From JBFWYO01 sp050186335 (GTDB lineage Bacteria; Pseudomonadota; Alphaproteobacteria; Bin65): a DNA stretch of 34,145 nt. The position numbers and the translations under genes were made by a program. The notes under the pieces are model-generated. The model ran no database searches. It saw only the letters and a program-made list of their open reading frames with translations, and was not told the origin of the DNA. Of the stretch, positions 7,444 through 15,275 are shown piece by piece. The first letter of the stretch is position 1. The number at the start of each line of letters is the position of its first letter. The DNA lies in contig JBFWYO010000053.1 of the NCBI GenBank assembly GCA_050186335.1, positions 1 to 34,145 on the forward strand, given 5' to 3'.

Positions 7444-8499
7444 TCAGCGTTTTCCTTCGATCTTCTTGGTCAGGCGCAGGATTCGGCATATGAACGGCCA
7501 CAGCCCGCGTGGCTGCAGCAGCACGATCGAAGCCACCGCGATGCTCCAGAACAGCAGCTTAACGCCATCCACCTTCACGCGCTTGTCGATAATATTGTTG
7601 TGCTGCAGCCACTCGACCAGCGACGTCAGCAATTCGCCCAAGGGGGTCAGGATGAACGCGCCGAAGATCGGTCCGAACAACGTGCCGACACCGCCGACGA
7701 TCGGCGCCAGTGTGGCTTCGATCGACCGTTCGATGCCGAACACCTGTTCGGGGAATAGATTGTTGTAAAAGAAGGCGTAGAACACGCCCGCGATCGCCGA
7801 CATGCCGGCCGAGATCATTACCGCGTACATGCGATAGCGGAACAGATCGACCCCCACCGCTGCCGCCGCCTCCGGATTATCGCGTACGGCGCGCCAGTAG
7901 TAGCCGATGCGGCCGGACAGCAGCCAGCGGCAGAAGATCAGCGCCGCGAAGCTCAACGCGAGTATCACGAAATAGAACATTTCCGGCGAGCCGCGCATGT
8001 TGATCAGGTCCGCGCCGCGTCGGCTCTCTTGCGTGACCGGTAGGAACAGGCCTTCGGTGCCGCCGAGAAACTTGACGTGATCGACGATGATGCGCGTGAA
8101 CTCGGCGAATGCGATGGTCAGCAGCGCGAAATAGACGCCGCCGATCGAGAACCGGAACCCGAGGTAGCCGATGGCGCTGCCCATCGCGACCGCGACGGCG
8201 ATGCCGGCGAAAACGCCGATCACCGGCGGTACGCCTTGCTTGGCGAACAGGTAGCCGGCGGTATAGGCACCCAAGCCGACGAATAGCGCGTGGCCGAGCG
8301 ATAGCAGCCCGGCGAAGCCCAGCATCAGGTTCCACGCCTGGCCGACAAATGCCAGGTAGAACACCATGATCGCCACGGTCATGATGTAGCCGCTGAACAC
8401 GAACGGCAGCAGGATGAGCATCGCCACCAGTCCGAACAGGGCGACCAGGCCGGCCGGCGTCAGATCGCCGAAGAGACGCACGAAGATACCGCTTTTCAT
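7444..8499 (-). CDS. livM: LivM-type branched-chain amino-acid ABC permease (set 2)
   Basis: This 351-residue multi-spanning permease has the same signature strings as livM1: YLAFVGQAWNLMLGFAGLLS, GHALFVGLGAYTAGY, GGVYFALLTIAFAEF, RAVRDNPEAAAAVGVDLFRYR and TLAPIVGGVGTLFGPI. The start ATG at 8499 overlaps the livH2 stop by four bases (ATGA). The frame is open further upstream only as a shadow of livH2. It differs from livM1 mainly at the N-terminus, the central periplasmic loop after FLGGTEGLFLP, and the C-terminal tail ending KKIEGKR. Such differences would be expected if the two sets carry different solutes. Confidence 0.93.
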   Translation of the reverse strand: MKSGIFVRLFGDLTPAGLVALFGLVAMLILLPFVFSGYIMTVAIMVFYLAFVGQAWNLMLGFAGLLSLGHALFVGLGAYTAGYLFAKQGVPPVIGVFAGIAVAVAMGSAIGYLGFRFSIGGVYFALLTIAFAEFTRIIVDHVKFLGGTEGLFLPVTQESRRGADLINMRGSPEMFYFVILALSFAALIFCRWLLSGRIGYYWRAVRDNPEAAAAVGVDLFRYRMYAVMISAGMSAIAGVFYAFFYNNLFPEQVFGIERSIEATLAPIVGGVGTLFGPIFGAFILTPLGELLTSLVEWLQHNNIIDKRVKVDGVKLLFWSIAVASIVLLQPRGLWPFICRILRLTKKIEGKR

Positions 8500-9374
8500 C
8501 GCACCGCCCGCCCGAGCAGGCCTTGCGGCCGCAGCAGCAGCACCAGGATCAGCAGCGCGAAGCTGAACGCCGTCTTGAGCGACGGATCGAACAGGATCGC
8601 CGCGGCCGCCTCGGAAACGCCGATCAATATGCCGCCGAGCAGCGCGCCGTACAGGCTGCCCATGCCGCCGACGATGACCACGACGAAGGCGATCAGCGTA
8701 TACGCAGGTGCCAGGTACGGATGCACGTCGACGATCAGCAGAATGATGCAGCCGGCGGCGCCGATACACGCGGCGCCGACCCCGAACGTCAGCGCATACA
8801 GCCGGCTGACGTTGAGGCCGACCACGCGCGCGCCCAAGTAATTATCCGCGCACGCGCGGATCGCCCGGCCGACCGGGGAATACTTGAAAAACAGCAGCAG
8901 CGCGGTGGCCACGACAATCGCCGCCGCGGCGGCGTACAGGCGCGGCTTGTCGATGATCAACAGGCCGAGTTGGAACGAATCGAGCGAGTACGGAAGGTCG
9001 GCGCTGACGCCCTGCGCGTCCGGCCCGAAGACGATCAGACAGGCGCTGACGATGCCGATCGCGATCGCCGCAAGCAGCAGGAACTGCATGTGATCCGGCA
9101 GGTGCGCGACGCGGCTGATCACGACCGCCTGCAGCGCGTAGCCGACCAGGAACAGGATCGCGCCGCCGATCAGCACGGAAATCAACGGATCGATGCCCCA
9201 CCAGCGGAACAGCAGGAGCGCCATGTACATGCCGACGACCATCAACTCGCCGTGGGCGAAATTGACGATGCGGATGACGCCGAAGATCACCGACAGGCCG
9301 AGCGCGGACAGTCCGTAGATCAGCCCGGTCAACAACCCGGCGAACAGCGCATTGACGAGCGTTTCGGCGTTCAA
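8496..9374 (-). CDS. livH: LivH-type branched-chain amino-acid ABC permease (set 2)
   Basis: This 292-residue permease has GLLTGLIYGLSALGLSVIFG, RIVNFAHGELMVVGMY, VGRAIRACADNYLGARVVGLNV and GGMGSLYGALLGGILIGV, all standard LivH features. It starts at TTG (9374) after a GGAGGGG ribosome-binding site. The N-terminal residues align with livH1, which also uses TTG. It follows the binding-protein gene after a spacer of about 110 bp carrying a perfect hairpin, and its stop overlaps livM2. Confidence 0.93.
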   Translation of the reverse strand: MNAETLVNALFAGLLTGLIYGLSALGLSVIFGVIRIVNFAHGELMVVGMYMALLLFRWWGIDPLISVLIGGAILFLVGYALQAVVISRVAHLPDHMQFLLLAAIAIGIVSACLIVFGPDAQGVSADLPYSLDSFQLGLLIIDKPRLYAAAAAIVVATALLLFFKYSPVGRAIRACADNYLGARVVGLNVSRLYALTFGVGAACIGAAGCIILLIVDVHPYLAPAYTLIAFVVVIVGGMGSLYGALLGGILIGVSEAAAAILFDPSLKTAFSFALLILVLLLRPQGLLGRAVR

Positions 9375-9415
9375 CCCCGCCCCTCCTCGGCCTCAAACCG
9401 ATCCCTGAGAACGAT

Positions 9416-9445
9416 CCCGGCCGCGCCTGGAAGGCGACGGCCGGG
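9416..9445 (-). promoter_or_regulatory. Intercistronic hairpin after binding protein 2
   Basis: Arms CCCGGCCG (9416-9423) and CGGCCGGG (9438-9445) pair perfectly. Inner CGCC/GGCG pairs extend the stem to about 12 bp around a TGGAA loop with one bulged base. No T-run follows on the minus strand. It probably protects the binding-protein mRNA from 3' decay or limits read-through into livH2. Confidence 0.65.
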
Positions 9446-9485
9446 TTCCGATACGGAAAGTTCGTTTACGGCGTAACGTCGGCGT

Positions 9486-10727
9486 TTAGCCGCGCTTGTC
9501 CCACGCGCGTATCGGCCAGATCGGTTTGGCCGCTGCCGCTTCGAGCGGCAGCAGGACGACATTCTTGCCGCCCCGGTTCTGGAACAGCGAGTTCTTGACG
9601 TTGGGGTTCTGACCCTTCTCATTGAACGAGATGCCGGGACCGGTCGTGACGTTGTCCTTGATGTTGGTCGCCTTCAACGCCTCGATCAACTTGCCGGGCT
9701 CGGTGGAACCCGCGCGCTTGAACGCGTCGGCCGAGACCAGCAGGCCTTCGAAGCTGTACACGTGGTTGGTGTTCAGCTCGCGGTCCGGGAATTTCTTCTT
9801 GAACGTCGCGGCCAACGTCTTGCTCAACGCCTTGTTCGGATCGTACCAGGGCGACGTCGTGACCACGTCGTCGGAAATCTTGCCGAGCGTCGTCATATAG
9901 ACGTTCTCGTACCAGCCCGGACCGACCGATATGATGCCCATCGGGACCCAGCGCTGTTTGACCAATTCGCGCGTGATCAGGATGGCGTCGTTGACCCGGC
10001 TGATGACCATGAGCATTTCGGCGTTGGTCGCCTTGGCCTTACGGACTTCCGCCGACAGATCGCGCGCCGCAACGTCATAGGCGACCGTTTCGACGAATTT
10101 GTACGGCATGTCGAATTTCGGATGCATGCCCAGCAATGCGGCTTTCGTGTTGCTGCCGTATGTATCGTTGGTGTGCAGCAGCACGGCGGTCTTCGGGGTC
10201 TTGCCGCCGAGCTTGAACAATTCCTTCTGCAGATTATAGGAATCGCCGACGATCATCGGTCCGGTGACGAAATTCCGGAATACCGTCTTGTAGCCCTGCT
10301 CGGTCAAGGCCGGCGCCGCGGCGATCGAGACGACCAGCGGGATGCCCTTCTGCTCGCAAACCTGCGCTACCGCCAGCGTGGCGCCGGAATCGAAGCAGCC
10401 GTTGATCATGTTGGCGCCCTGATCGATCAGCTTCTCGCAGTTCGCGCGCGCCTGCGCCGGGTTGGATTCGGTGTCGCCGGCGAGAATCTCGATCTCGGCG
10501 TAGCCGCGCGTCTTCAGCACTTCGTTGGAGACGTCGACGCCGCGCTGGCAGTCGATGCCGATCTGCGCCTGAATGCCCGAACGCGGGTACAGGGTGCCGA
10601 CCTTGAGCTTTTGCGCTTGTGCGCGCCCGAACCGTAACGGCACCGCGGCGGCGACGGTGGCGGCACCCGCGCCGGCCAGAAAAGTCCGGCGCCGCAGGCT
10701 GGATTTGGACGATTTTTCGTTAGACAT
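9486..10727 (-). CDS. ABC substrate-binding protein, branched-chain amino-acid type, Tat-exported (set 2)
   Basis: This 413-residue periplasmic binding protein, paralogous to the one at 4673-5917, is the first gene of the transporter locus. A Tat signal is visible (SLRRRTFLAGAGAATVAAA), with arginines at 12-14 and likely cleavage near the RFGRAQA segment. The mature part starts KLKVGTLYPRSGIQAQIG. It contains MINGCFDSGATLAVAQVCEQ and KTAVLLHTNDTYGSNTKAALL, as in the HAAT binding-protein family. ATG 10727 is preferred over the in-frame starts at 10733 and 10742 because GGGAGGA lies six bases before it. The solute is unknown. Confidence 0.9.
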   Translation of the reverse strand: MSNEKSSKSSLRRRTFLAGAGAATVAAAVPLRFGRAQAQKLKVGTLYPRSGIQAQIGIDCQRGVDVSNEVLKTRGYAEIEILAGDTESNPAQARANCEKLIDQGANMINGCFDSGATLAVAQVCEQKGIPLVVSIAAAPALTEQGYKTVFRNFVTGPMIVGDSYNLQKELFKLGGKTPKTAVLLHTNDTYGSNTKAALLGMHPKFDMPYKFVETVAYDVAARDLSAEVRKAKATNAEMLMVISRVNDAILITRELVKQRWVPMGIISVGPGWYENVYMTTLGKISDDVVTTSPWYDPNKALSKTLAATFKKKFPDRELNTNHVYSFEGLLVSADAFKRAGSTEPGKLIEALKATNIKDNVTTGPGISFNEKGQNPNVKNSLFQNRGGKNVVLLPLEAAAAKPIWPIRAWDKRG

Positions 10728-11145
10728 GCGCATTCCTCCCAATATTTTTGATTAACCTATAGAAAGCTCTTTGCCGGTAACCCGTCAAGCCCGGAAACCC
10801 GCCCGCACGCGGGCGGCAGCGCCCGCCGCAATGGCCCGGGCCATTAACGTCCGGCGCGAGATACGCCGACGCGCGTGCGCGTCGTTGGATGAAGTCAAGA
10901 TCGTCGCTCCCTGCAGAACGCTCATCTTTGTTCTTTCTTGTTGCTTTGAATATTACTTTGAGAACCCGGCGCGACACAAGACGCCAGCGGTCCGATTCGA
11001 GATGTGTTCCCCGGCACCATACGCAGGCGTCTAGAGCATGAACGCCCGGCCCCGGACAAATCTGGCATGATGGTGATGCGCTCGCCATTTGGCGCAGGCT
11101 AACCTAGCTTAACCTTACGAAACAAACGCGATTGGGGAAACGTCG
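10728..11145. other. Divergent intergenic region between binding protein 2 and the GST gene
   Basis: This 418-bp region must hold the promoters of both divergent transcription units. On the minus strand a TTGACG hexamer lies 21 bp before a TATAGG hexamer, a spacing too long for a convincing sigma-70 promoter. An AT-rich stretch at about 10921-10965 offers TTGTTC-N17-TATTAC toward the GST gene, again a weak match. A 46-codon frame with a twin-arginine-like segment lies inside the region and is listed separately. Confidence 0.5.
10785..10925 (-). CDS. Possible 46-residue mini-ORF with a twin-arginine-like segment
   Basis: This ATG-to-TGA frame lies 57 bp upstream of the set 2 binding-protein gene on the same strand. 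Its middle reads RRRISRRTLMARAIAAGAAA, which resembles a Tat signal (SRRTLM followed by a short Ala-rich stretch), and the protein stops soon after. It could be the remnant of a third binding-protein N-terminus, an upstream peptide, or a chance frame in GC-rich DNA. The ribosome-binding site is weak (AAGAAAG), and the hydrophobic part is short and interrupted by arginines. I do not recognise it. Confidence 0.25.
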   Translation of the reverse strand: MSVLQGATILTSSNDAHARRRISRRTLMARAIAAGAAARVRAGFRA

Positions 11146-11973
11146 ATGATGAAATTGTACCACTACCGCACCTCCGTCTGCTCCGAGAAAGTCCGGATGG
11201 TGCTGTTCGAAAAGCAGCTTAAATGGGACAGCGTCGAGGTCGACCTGTTCAAGGGCGGCCAGTTCGACCCGGAGTACCTCAAGCTCAATCCGAAAGCGGT
11301 CGTGCCGACCTTGGTGACCGACGGAAGAGCACTGACCGAATCGACCTTGATCGCCGAATATCTCGACGACGCCTACCCCAACCCGCCGTTGCGTCCGGCC
11401 GATCCGAAGGAACGTCTGGAAATGCGGCTTTACACCAAGGCGTGCGACGAAGGCCTGCATCAAGGTGTGGCGGTGTTCAGTTATTCGACCATGTTCCGCG
11501 ACCGGTTGCTGAAGCTCGACGACGCGACGCGCGCGAAGCACATGGCGCGCATCGTCGATCTCGACCGGCGCGATCGCCAGCTCGCCGTGCTGGCCCAGGC
11601 GACCGACGCGCCGCACGTTTATCGCGGCGTCGCGGCGTACGAAAAAATCTTCAAGAAGATCGACAAGGCGTTGTCCGACGGTCGCCAATGGTTGACCGGC
11701 GATATGTTCTCGCTGGCCGAAATTGCGCTGTCGACCTACGTCGCCCGCCTCGACTACATGAACACTCTCGATGTCTGGATCGGCGAGCGGCCGCGCGTGC
11801 AGGACTGGTTCAAACGCATCAAGGCCCGCCCCTGCTACAAGGCCGAGGTGATGGACTGGACCAACGACGCCGAGATCAAGGAGATGCACGACGCCGGCAC
11901 CAAGGCGAAGGACAAGTTCGCCGAGAAGCGCAAGCACTACTTGGCGAACGATTTCGGCGCTGCGTACGCCTGA
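11146..11973 (+). CDS. Glutathione S-transferase family protein
   Basis: This 275-residue cytosolic protein has an N-terminal thioredoxin-like glutathione-binding domain (residues 1-85) and an all-helical C-terminal domain. The active-site region is YHYRTSVCSEKVRM, with Ser10, Cys12 and Ser13 as candidate glutathione-activating residues. NPKAVVPTLVTDG holds the cis-proline loop and ALTESTLIAEYLDD the glutathione gamma-glutamyl contact. The C-terminal domain includes WLTGDMFSLAEIALSTYVARL, the usual N-capping/hydrophobic staple region. It is longer than a typical bacterial GST (about 210) because of an insertion around residues 115-165 and a charged tail (KAKDKFAEKRKHY). ATG 11146 follows GGGGAAA. 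Its substrate is unknown; it could relate to the phosphotransferase unit downstream, but 190 bp separate them. Confidence 0.88.
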   Translation: MMKLYHYRTSVCSEKVRMVLFEKQLKWDSVEVDLFKGGQFDPEYLKLNPKAVVPTLVTDGRALTESTLIAEYLDDAYPNPPLRPADPKERLEMRLYTKACDEGLHQGVAVFSYSTMFRDRLLKLDDATRAKHMARIVDLDRRDRQLAVLAQATDAPHVYRGVAAYEKIFKKIDKALSDGRQWLTGDMFSLAEIALSTYVARLDYMNTLDVWIGERPRVQDWFKRIKARPCYKAEVMDWTNDAEIKEMHDAGTKAKDKFAEKRKHYLANDFGAAYA

Positions 11974-12165
11974 GGCAATCCGCGTCGCCCATGTGAATGG
12001 TGATTATCCAGCAGTCCGACGACTTGCGTTTTGTCTCCGGTCGGACCACGATTTACACGGAAACAACGCCAAAGTTCCACGGCGCTGGACGGCGTGGAAA
12101 GCCCATGATCCGTCTTGGGGGTTTTGCTTGTTGCACGCTGTCGCACGACTGCGAAAGGAACGCAA

Positions 12166-13806
12166 ATGAACGGCACCGAGACGGTCAACCAATTTCACTT
12201 CGAGCCCCCGGGCCCCGGTTCGTGGGAGTTGGACCCCGTTCATTTTCCGCGCCCGATGACGCGCTATTGGACCGAGATTCAACCTGAGGCTTCCAAACGC
12301 GGCGTGCAGGATTTCACCCGCTTTTACGGGATGCTGATCGACACGCTGGAATATCAGTACGTCAACGGCTTTGCCTACCGGGCCGTGCGCCCGGTTGCGG
12401 ACGATGAAGCGCCGCAACGCATTCAGCGCGCAGAAGAAGTCTTCGAGCGCAAGCTCTGGCAAGAGCAATTGCGCGAGTGGGACGAGTCGGCCAAGACTGC
12501 CTCGATCAAGGTTCACCGGGAACTGCAATCGGTCGATCCCGACAAACTCTCCGATCAGGACCTGGTCGCGCATCTAACGCGGTGCCGCGATCATCACGCC
12601 AGAATGATCGCGCAACATATGCGCTTCACGGCCGCGGCGCTGGTTCCGACAGGCGATTTTCTTGCCCATGTCGGCGATTGGACGGGCCTCCCGCCGGCCG
12701 AGATGCTCAGTCTGCTGCGCGGCACGGCGCCGGTTTCCGCCGGTGCGTCTGCCGAACTCGATCGGTTGATCGCCGCGATGTCGCAGAATCCCGCCGCTCG
12801 TGCGCTTCTTGCTTCGGAAGACAAGCCCGGCCGCGTGCTCGAAGCGTTGCGCTCGCTCGACGGCGAGGTCGGCCGCGCTATGGCCGGGTATCTCGAACTC
12901 GTCGGGTATCGGCTGCTCGACGGCTTCGATATTTCGGGGCCCTTCGCGCTCGAATTGCCGGACGTGCTGCTGCGCGCGATCCGGACTGCTGTTGCCGCGA
13001 AACGCGTCGACGTCTCGGACGGTGGAGAACGGATCGCCGCTGTCCGCCTTAAGGTGCCCGAGCAGTTTCGGTTACAGTTCGACGAGTTGCTCGGTGAAGC
13101 GCGGCTGACTTATCGGGTCCGCGACGAACGCGGTGTGTTCAGCGACATATGGGCCTCTGGACTCATGCGGCGCGCGGCACTCGCGGGCGGTCGCCGACTT
13201 GCCGCGAAAGGCCGACTCCACGACGCCGCACATTTCGTCGATGCCGGTCTCGATGAGATGCGTGCGCTGGTACTTGGTGCCAATACGCCGACCGCGGACG
13301 AACTCGCAAAAAGGTTCAAGTACCGTGCGTCGCATAACGCCAAACAAGCTCCAGCGGCATTAGGCCCTGCACCCGCGCCGCCGCCGGACCTATCCGGGTT
13401 GCCGCCCGCCGCCGCGCGCATGATGCGTGCGGTCGGTATCGCATTAACGTCGCTGTTCGGCAGTTCGGAGGCACCGCATGAGGAGCAGATGCTGCGCGGG
13501 CTGGCGGCCAGCCGAGGCATCTACGAGGGGCCGGCACGCCGCGTCTCCAATCCGGCCGAATTCGACCGCATCGTCAAGGGCGACGTCCTCGTCACCGAAT
13601 CGACGTCCGAAGCGTTCAACATCCTGCTGCCGTTGCTCGGTGCGATCGTGACCGACAGCGGCGGCCTGCTTTCGCACTCGGCGATCGTCGCGCGCGAGTA
13701 TGGGATTCCGGGCGTGGTCGGGACACGCGACGCGACTTCGCGCATCGCCGACGGAATGCGCGTGCGCGTCGATGGCGATGCCGGAAGGGTTACGGTGCTC
13801 GGGTGA
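12166..13806 (+). CDS. PEP-utilising (His-domain) subunit of a split PEP-synthase/phenylphosphate-synthase-like enzyme
   Basis: This 546-residue protein ends in a PEP-utiliser mobile phosphohistidine domain. GLAASRGIYEGPARRV begins it near residue 443, and TDSGGLLSHSAIVAREYGIP carries the phosphorylatable His504. Residues 1 to about 385 open with PPGPGSWELDPVHFPRPMTR and are mostly helical. They correspond in size and position to the substrate-binding domain of rifampicin phosphotransferases. A Pro/Ala linker follows at about 390-415. No ATP-binding domain is present; it is supplied by the next gene, which starts inside this stop codon (GTGA overlap). ATG 12166 follows AAAGGA and fits the N-terminus; the frame's earlier start at 12115 lacks support. 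The expected role is to accept phosphate on His504 and pass it to a bound small molecule. The acceptor is not identifiable. Confidence 0.85.
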   Translation: MNGTETVNQFHFEPPGPGSWELDPVHFPRPMTRYWTEIQPEASKRGVQDFTRFYGMLIDTLEYQYVNGFAYRAVRPVADDEAPQRIQRAEEVFERKLWQEQLREWDESAKTASIKVHRELQSVDPDKLSDQDLVAHLTRCRDHHARMIAQHMRFTAAALVPTGDFLAHVGDWTGLPPAEMLSLLRGTAPVSAGASAELDRLIAAMSQNPAARALLASEDKPGRVLEALRSLDGEVGRAMAGYLELVGYRLLDGFDISGPFALELPDVLLRAIRTAVAAKRVDVSDGGERIAAVRLKVPEQFRLQFDELLGEARLTYRVRDERGVFSDIWASGLMRRAALAGGRRLAAKGRLHDAAHFVDAGLDEMRALVLGANTPTADELAKRFKYRASHNAKQAPAALGPAPAPPPDLSGLPPAAARMMRAVGIALTSLFGSSEAPHEEQMLRGLAASRGIYEGPARRVSNPAEFDRIVKGDVLVTESTSEAFNILLPLLGAIVTDSGGLLSHSAIVAREYGIPGVVGTRDATSRIADGMRVRVDGDAGRVTVLG

Positions 13807-14621
13807 AACAGGTCGTCCCGCTGGAAAAAGCGCGCGACACCGCGATCTTCGGCTCGAAGGCGGTCGGACTCGGCCAAGCGATCCGGGACGGTCTGCCGGT
13901 CCCGCCCGGCGTGGCGCTTTCCGGCTCGATCGTCGAAGCCGTAGCCGCCGGCGAGGAGCGCGCGATCAAGGAAGTCGCCAAGTGGGTCAAGCCGCTCGGC
14001 GGGCCGCTGGCCGTCCGCTCCTCCGCCGTGGACGAGGACGGCGCACAGGCGAGTTTCGCCGGGCAGCATCTGACGCTGCTCAACGTTCCGTCGTCGGATG
14101 AAGTGAGTTCCGCGTTGAACGAAATCTGGTGGTCGGCCAATTCGGACTCGGCGATCACGTACAGGCAGCGCGTCGGCCTGTTCACGCGCCCGAGCGTCGG
14201 CGTCGTTGTCCAGTCGCTGCTGAATCCCGATGCCGCCGGCGTCATGTTCACGCAAAATCCGGTCACCGGGGCCGATGAGCGCGTGATCGAGGCCAGTTGG
14301 GGTCTCGGTGAGGCGGTCGTAGCCGGCATCGTAATTCCGGATCACTACCGTATTGACCGCTCGGGTCAGGTGCTCGAGCGAACGCCGGGACTGAAGAAGG
14401 TAGCGGTCCGGATGGTTGCGAAAGGCGGCACGGTCGAGGAAGCGGTTGCGCCCGAACTGGTCGAACGACTCTGTCTCGAAAACGAACAACTACAGAAACT
14501 GAGCCAACTCGCGGACCGCTGCGAGGCGATCTACGGCCCCGCGCGCGACGTCGAATGGGCGCTTGCCGGCGGGACACTGTATTTGCTGCAGTGTCGGGCC
14601 ATTACGCGGGCGGCGGCCTGA
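13803..14621 (+). CDS. PEP/pyruvate-binding (ATP-grasp-like) subunit of the split phosphotransferase
   Basis: This 272-residue protein corresponds to the N-terminal nucleotide-binding domain of PEP synthase/pyruvate phosphate dikinase, standing alone. The signature PLAVRSSAVDEDGAQASFAG (residues 68-87) includes Arg72. Downstream, GVMFTQNPVTGADERVIEA and SWGLGEAVVAG form the second half of the ATP site, and DVEWALAGGTLYLLQCRAIT closes the domain. The family transfers the beta-phosphate of ATP to a histidine, releasing AMP and phosphate; here that histidine would be His504 of the neighbouring subunit. It starts with GTG overlapping the previous stop by four bases and ends overlapping the next start by one (TGATG), so the three products are probably made in fixed proportion. 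Confidence 0.88.
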   Translation: MKQVVPLEKARDTAIFGSKAVGLGQAIRDGLPVPPGVALSGSIVEAVAAGEERAIKEVAKWVKPLGGPLAVRSSAVDEDGAQASFAGQHLTLLNVPSSDEVSSALNEIWWSANSDSAITYRQRVGLFTRPSVGVVVQSLLNPDAAGVMFTQNPVTGADERVIEASWGLGEAVVAGIVIPDHYRIDRSGQVLERTPGLKKVAVRMVAKGGTVEEAVAPELVERLCLENEQLQKLSQLADRCEAIYGPARDVEWALAGGTLYLLQCRAITRAAA

Positions 14622-15046
14622 TGCGCGGCGCGCCCGTCGAAGTCCTGCGGCGCGTGCCACTGTTCACCGATTTGAACAAGCGCGAAGTTCAGCATATCGC
14701 GCGCCTGTTCAAGCAGCGGCACTTCGCCAAGGGCGCGACCGTCGTGCAGGAGGGCTCGGGCGGCGCCGCCTTCTTCGTAATCGAATCCGGCGAGGCGACG
14801 GTATTTGTCGGCGGTAAAGAACAGACGGTTCTGAAGGCCGGCGACTTTTTCGGCGAGATCGCGCTGATCGACGAGGGCACGCGCACGGCGACGATCACCG
14901 CCGCCAGCGAACTGGTCTGTTATGGGCTGACCTACTGGGATTTCCGTCCGGTCGTCGAGCAGAACGGCGTGATCGGCTGGAAGCTATTGCAACGGCTGGC
15001 GAAGATCCTGCGCGCCACGCGAGAATCGCTGTCGAAAAAATCCTAA
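14621..15046 (+). CDS. Stand-alone cyclic nucleotide-binding domain protein
   Basis: This 141-residue protein consists of a single cNMP-binding beta-roll. It starts LRRVPLFTDLNKREVQHIARLF, continues with VVQEGSGGAAFFVIESGEATV, and has the phosphate-binding cassette FGEIALIDEGTRTATI (residues 77-92). Gly78-Glu79 and Arg88 match the residues that hold the ribose and cyclic phosphate in CRP and PKA. A C-terminal helix of about 30 residues follows. There is no helix-turn-helix, so it is not a CRP-type transcription factor. Translation is coupled to the preceding gene (TGATG). Given this coupling, a regulatory subunit for the split phosphotransferase is the likeliest role; binding of cAMP or cGMP is inferred. 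Confidence 0.85.
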   Translation: MRGAPVEVLRRVPLFTDLNKREVQHIARLFKQRHFAKGATVVQEGSGGAAFFVIESGEATVFVGGKEQTVLKAGDFFGEIALIDEGTRTATITAASELVCYGLTYWDFRPVVEQNGVIGWKLLQRLAKILRATRESLSKKS

Positions 15047-15067
15047 TTCGCGCGCGACGGCGTCGGC

Positions 15068-15087
15068 AAAACGTAACATCGGTAACA
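15068..15087 (+). repeat. 20-bp direct motif, copy 1
   Basis: The motif is AAAACGTAACAT, three variable bases, then TAACA. It matches the copy at 15256-15275 at 16 of 20 positions and overlaps a GTAAC/GTTAC dyad. It may be a protein-binding site. Confidence 0.45.
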
Positions 15088-15255
15088 CATGTTACACCGG
15101 GCTTGAATGCGCCGGCGCCGATACCATGTGCGCGCAGGACGCGTACTGCGAACGGACGCGCCGCCGCTCTTTGCATCGTCAATCGATTATCGAAAACGCG
15201 GGTGGCGATCGCGCGGCAATTCGCCAACCCTAAGGTACCTCTACCCTAAGGGTGA

Positions 15256-15275
15256 AAAGCGTAACATTTCTAACA
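15256..15275 (+). repeat. 20-bp direct motif, copy 2
   Basis: The motif is AAAGCGTAACAT, three variable bases, then TAACA, in the same orientation as copy 1 and 188 bp away. It sits just after two CCCTAAGG octamers. Function is unknown. Confidence 0.45.

Noticed and set aside
12022..12053. GTCCGAC/GTCGGAC inverted repeat after the GST gene
   Set aside because: Loop of about 20 bases and no T-run; not supportable as a terminator.
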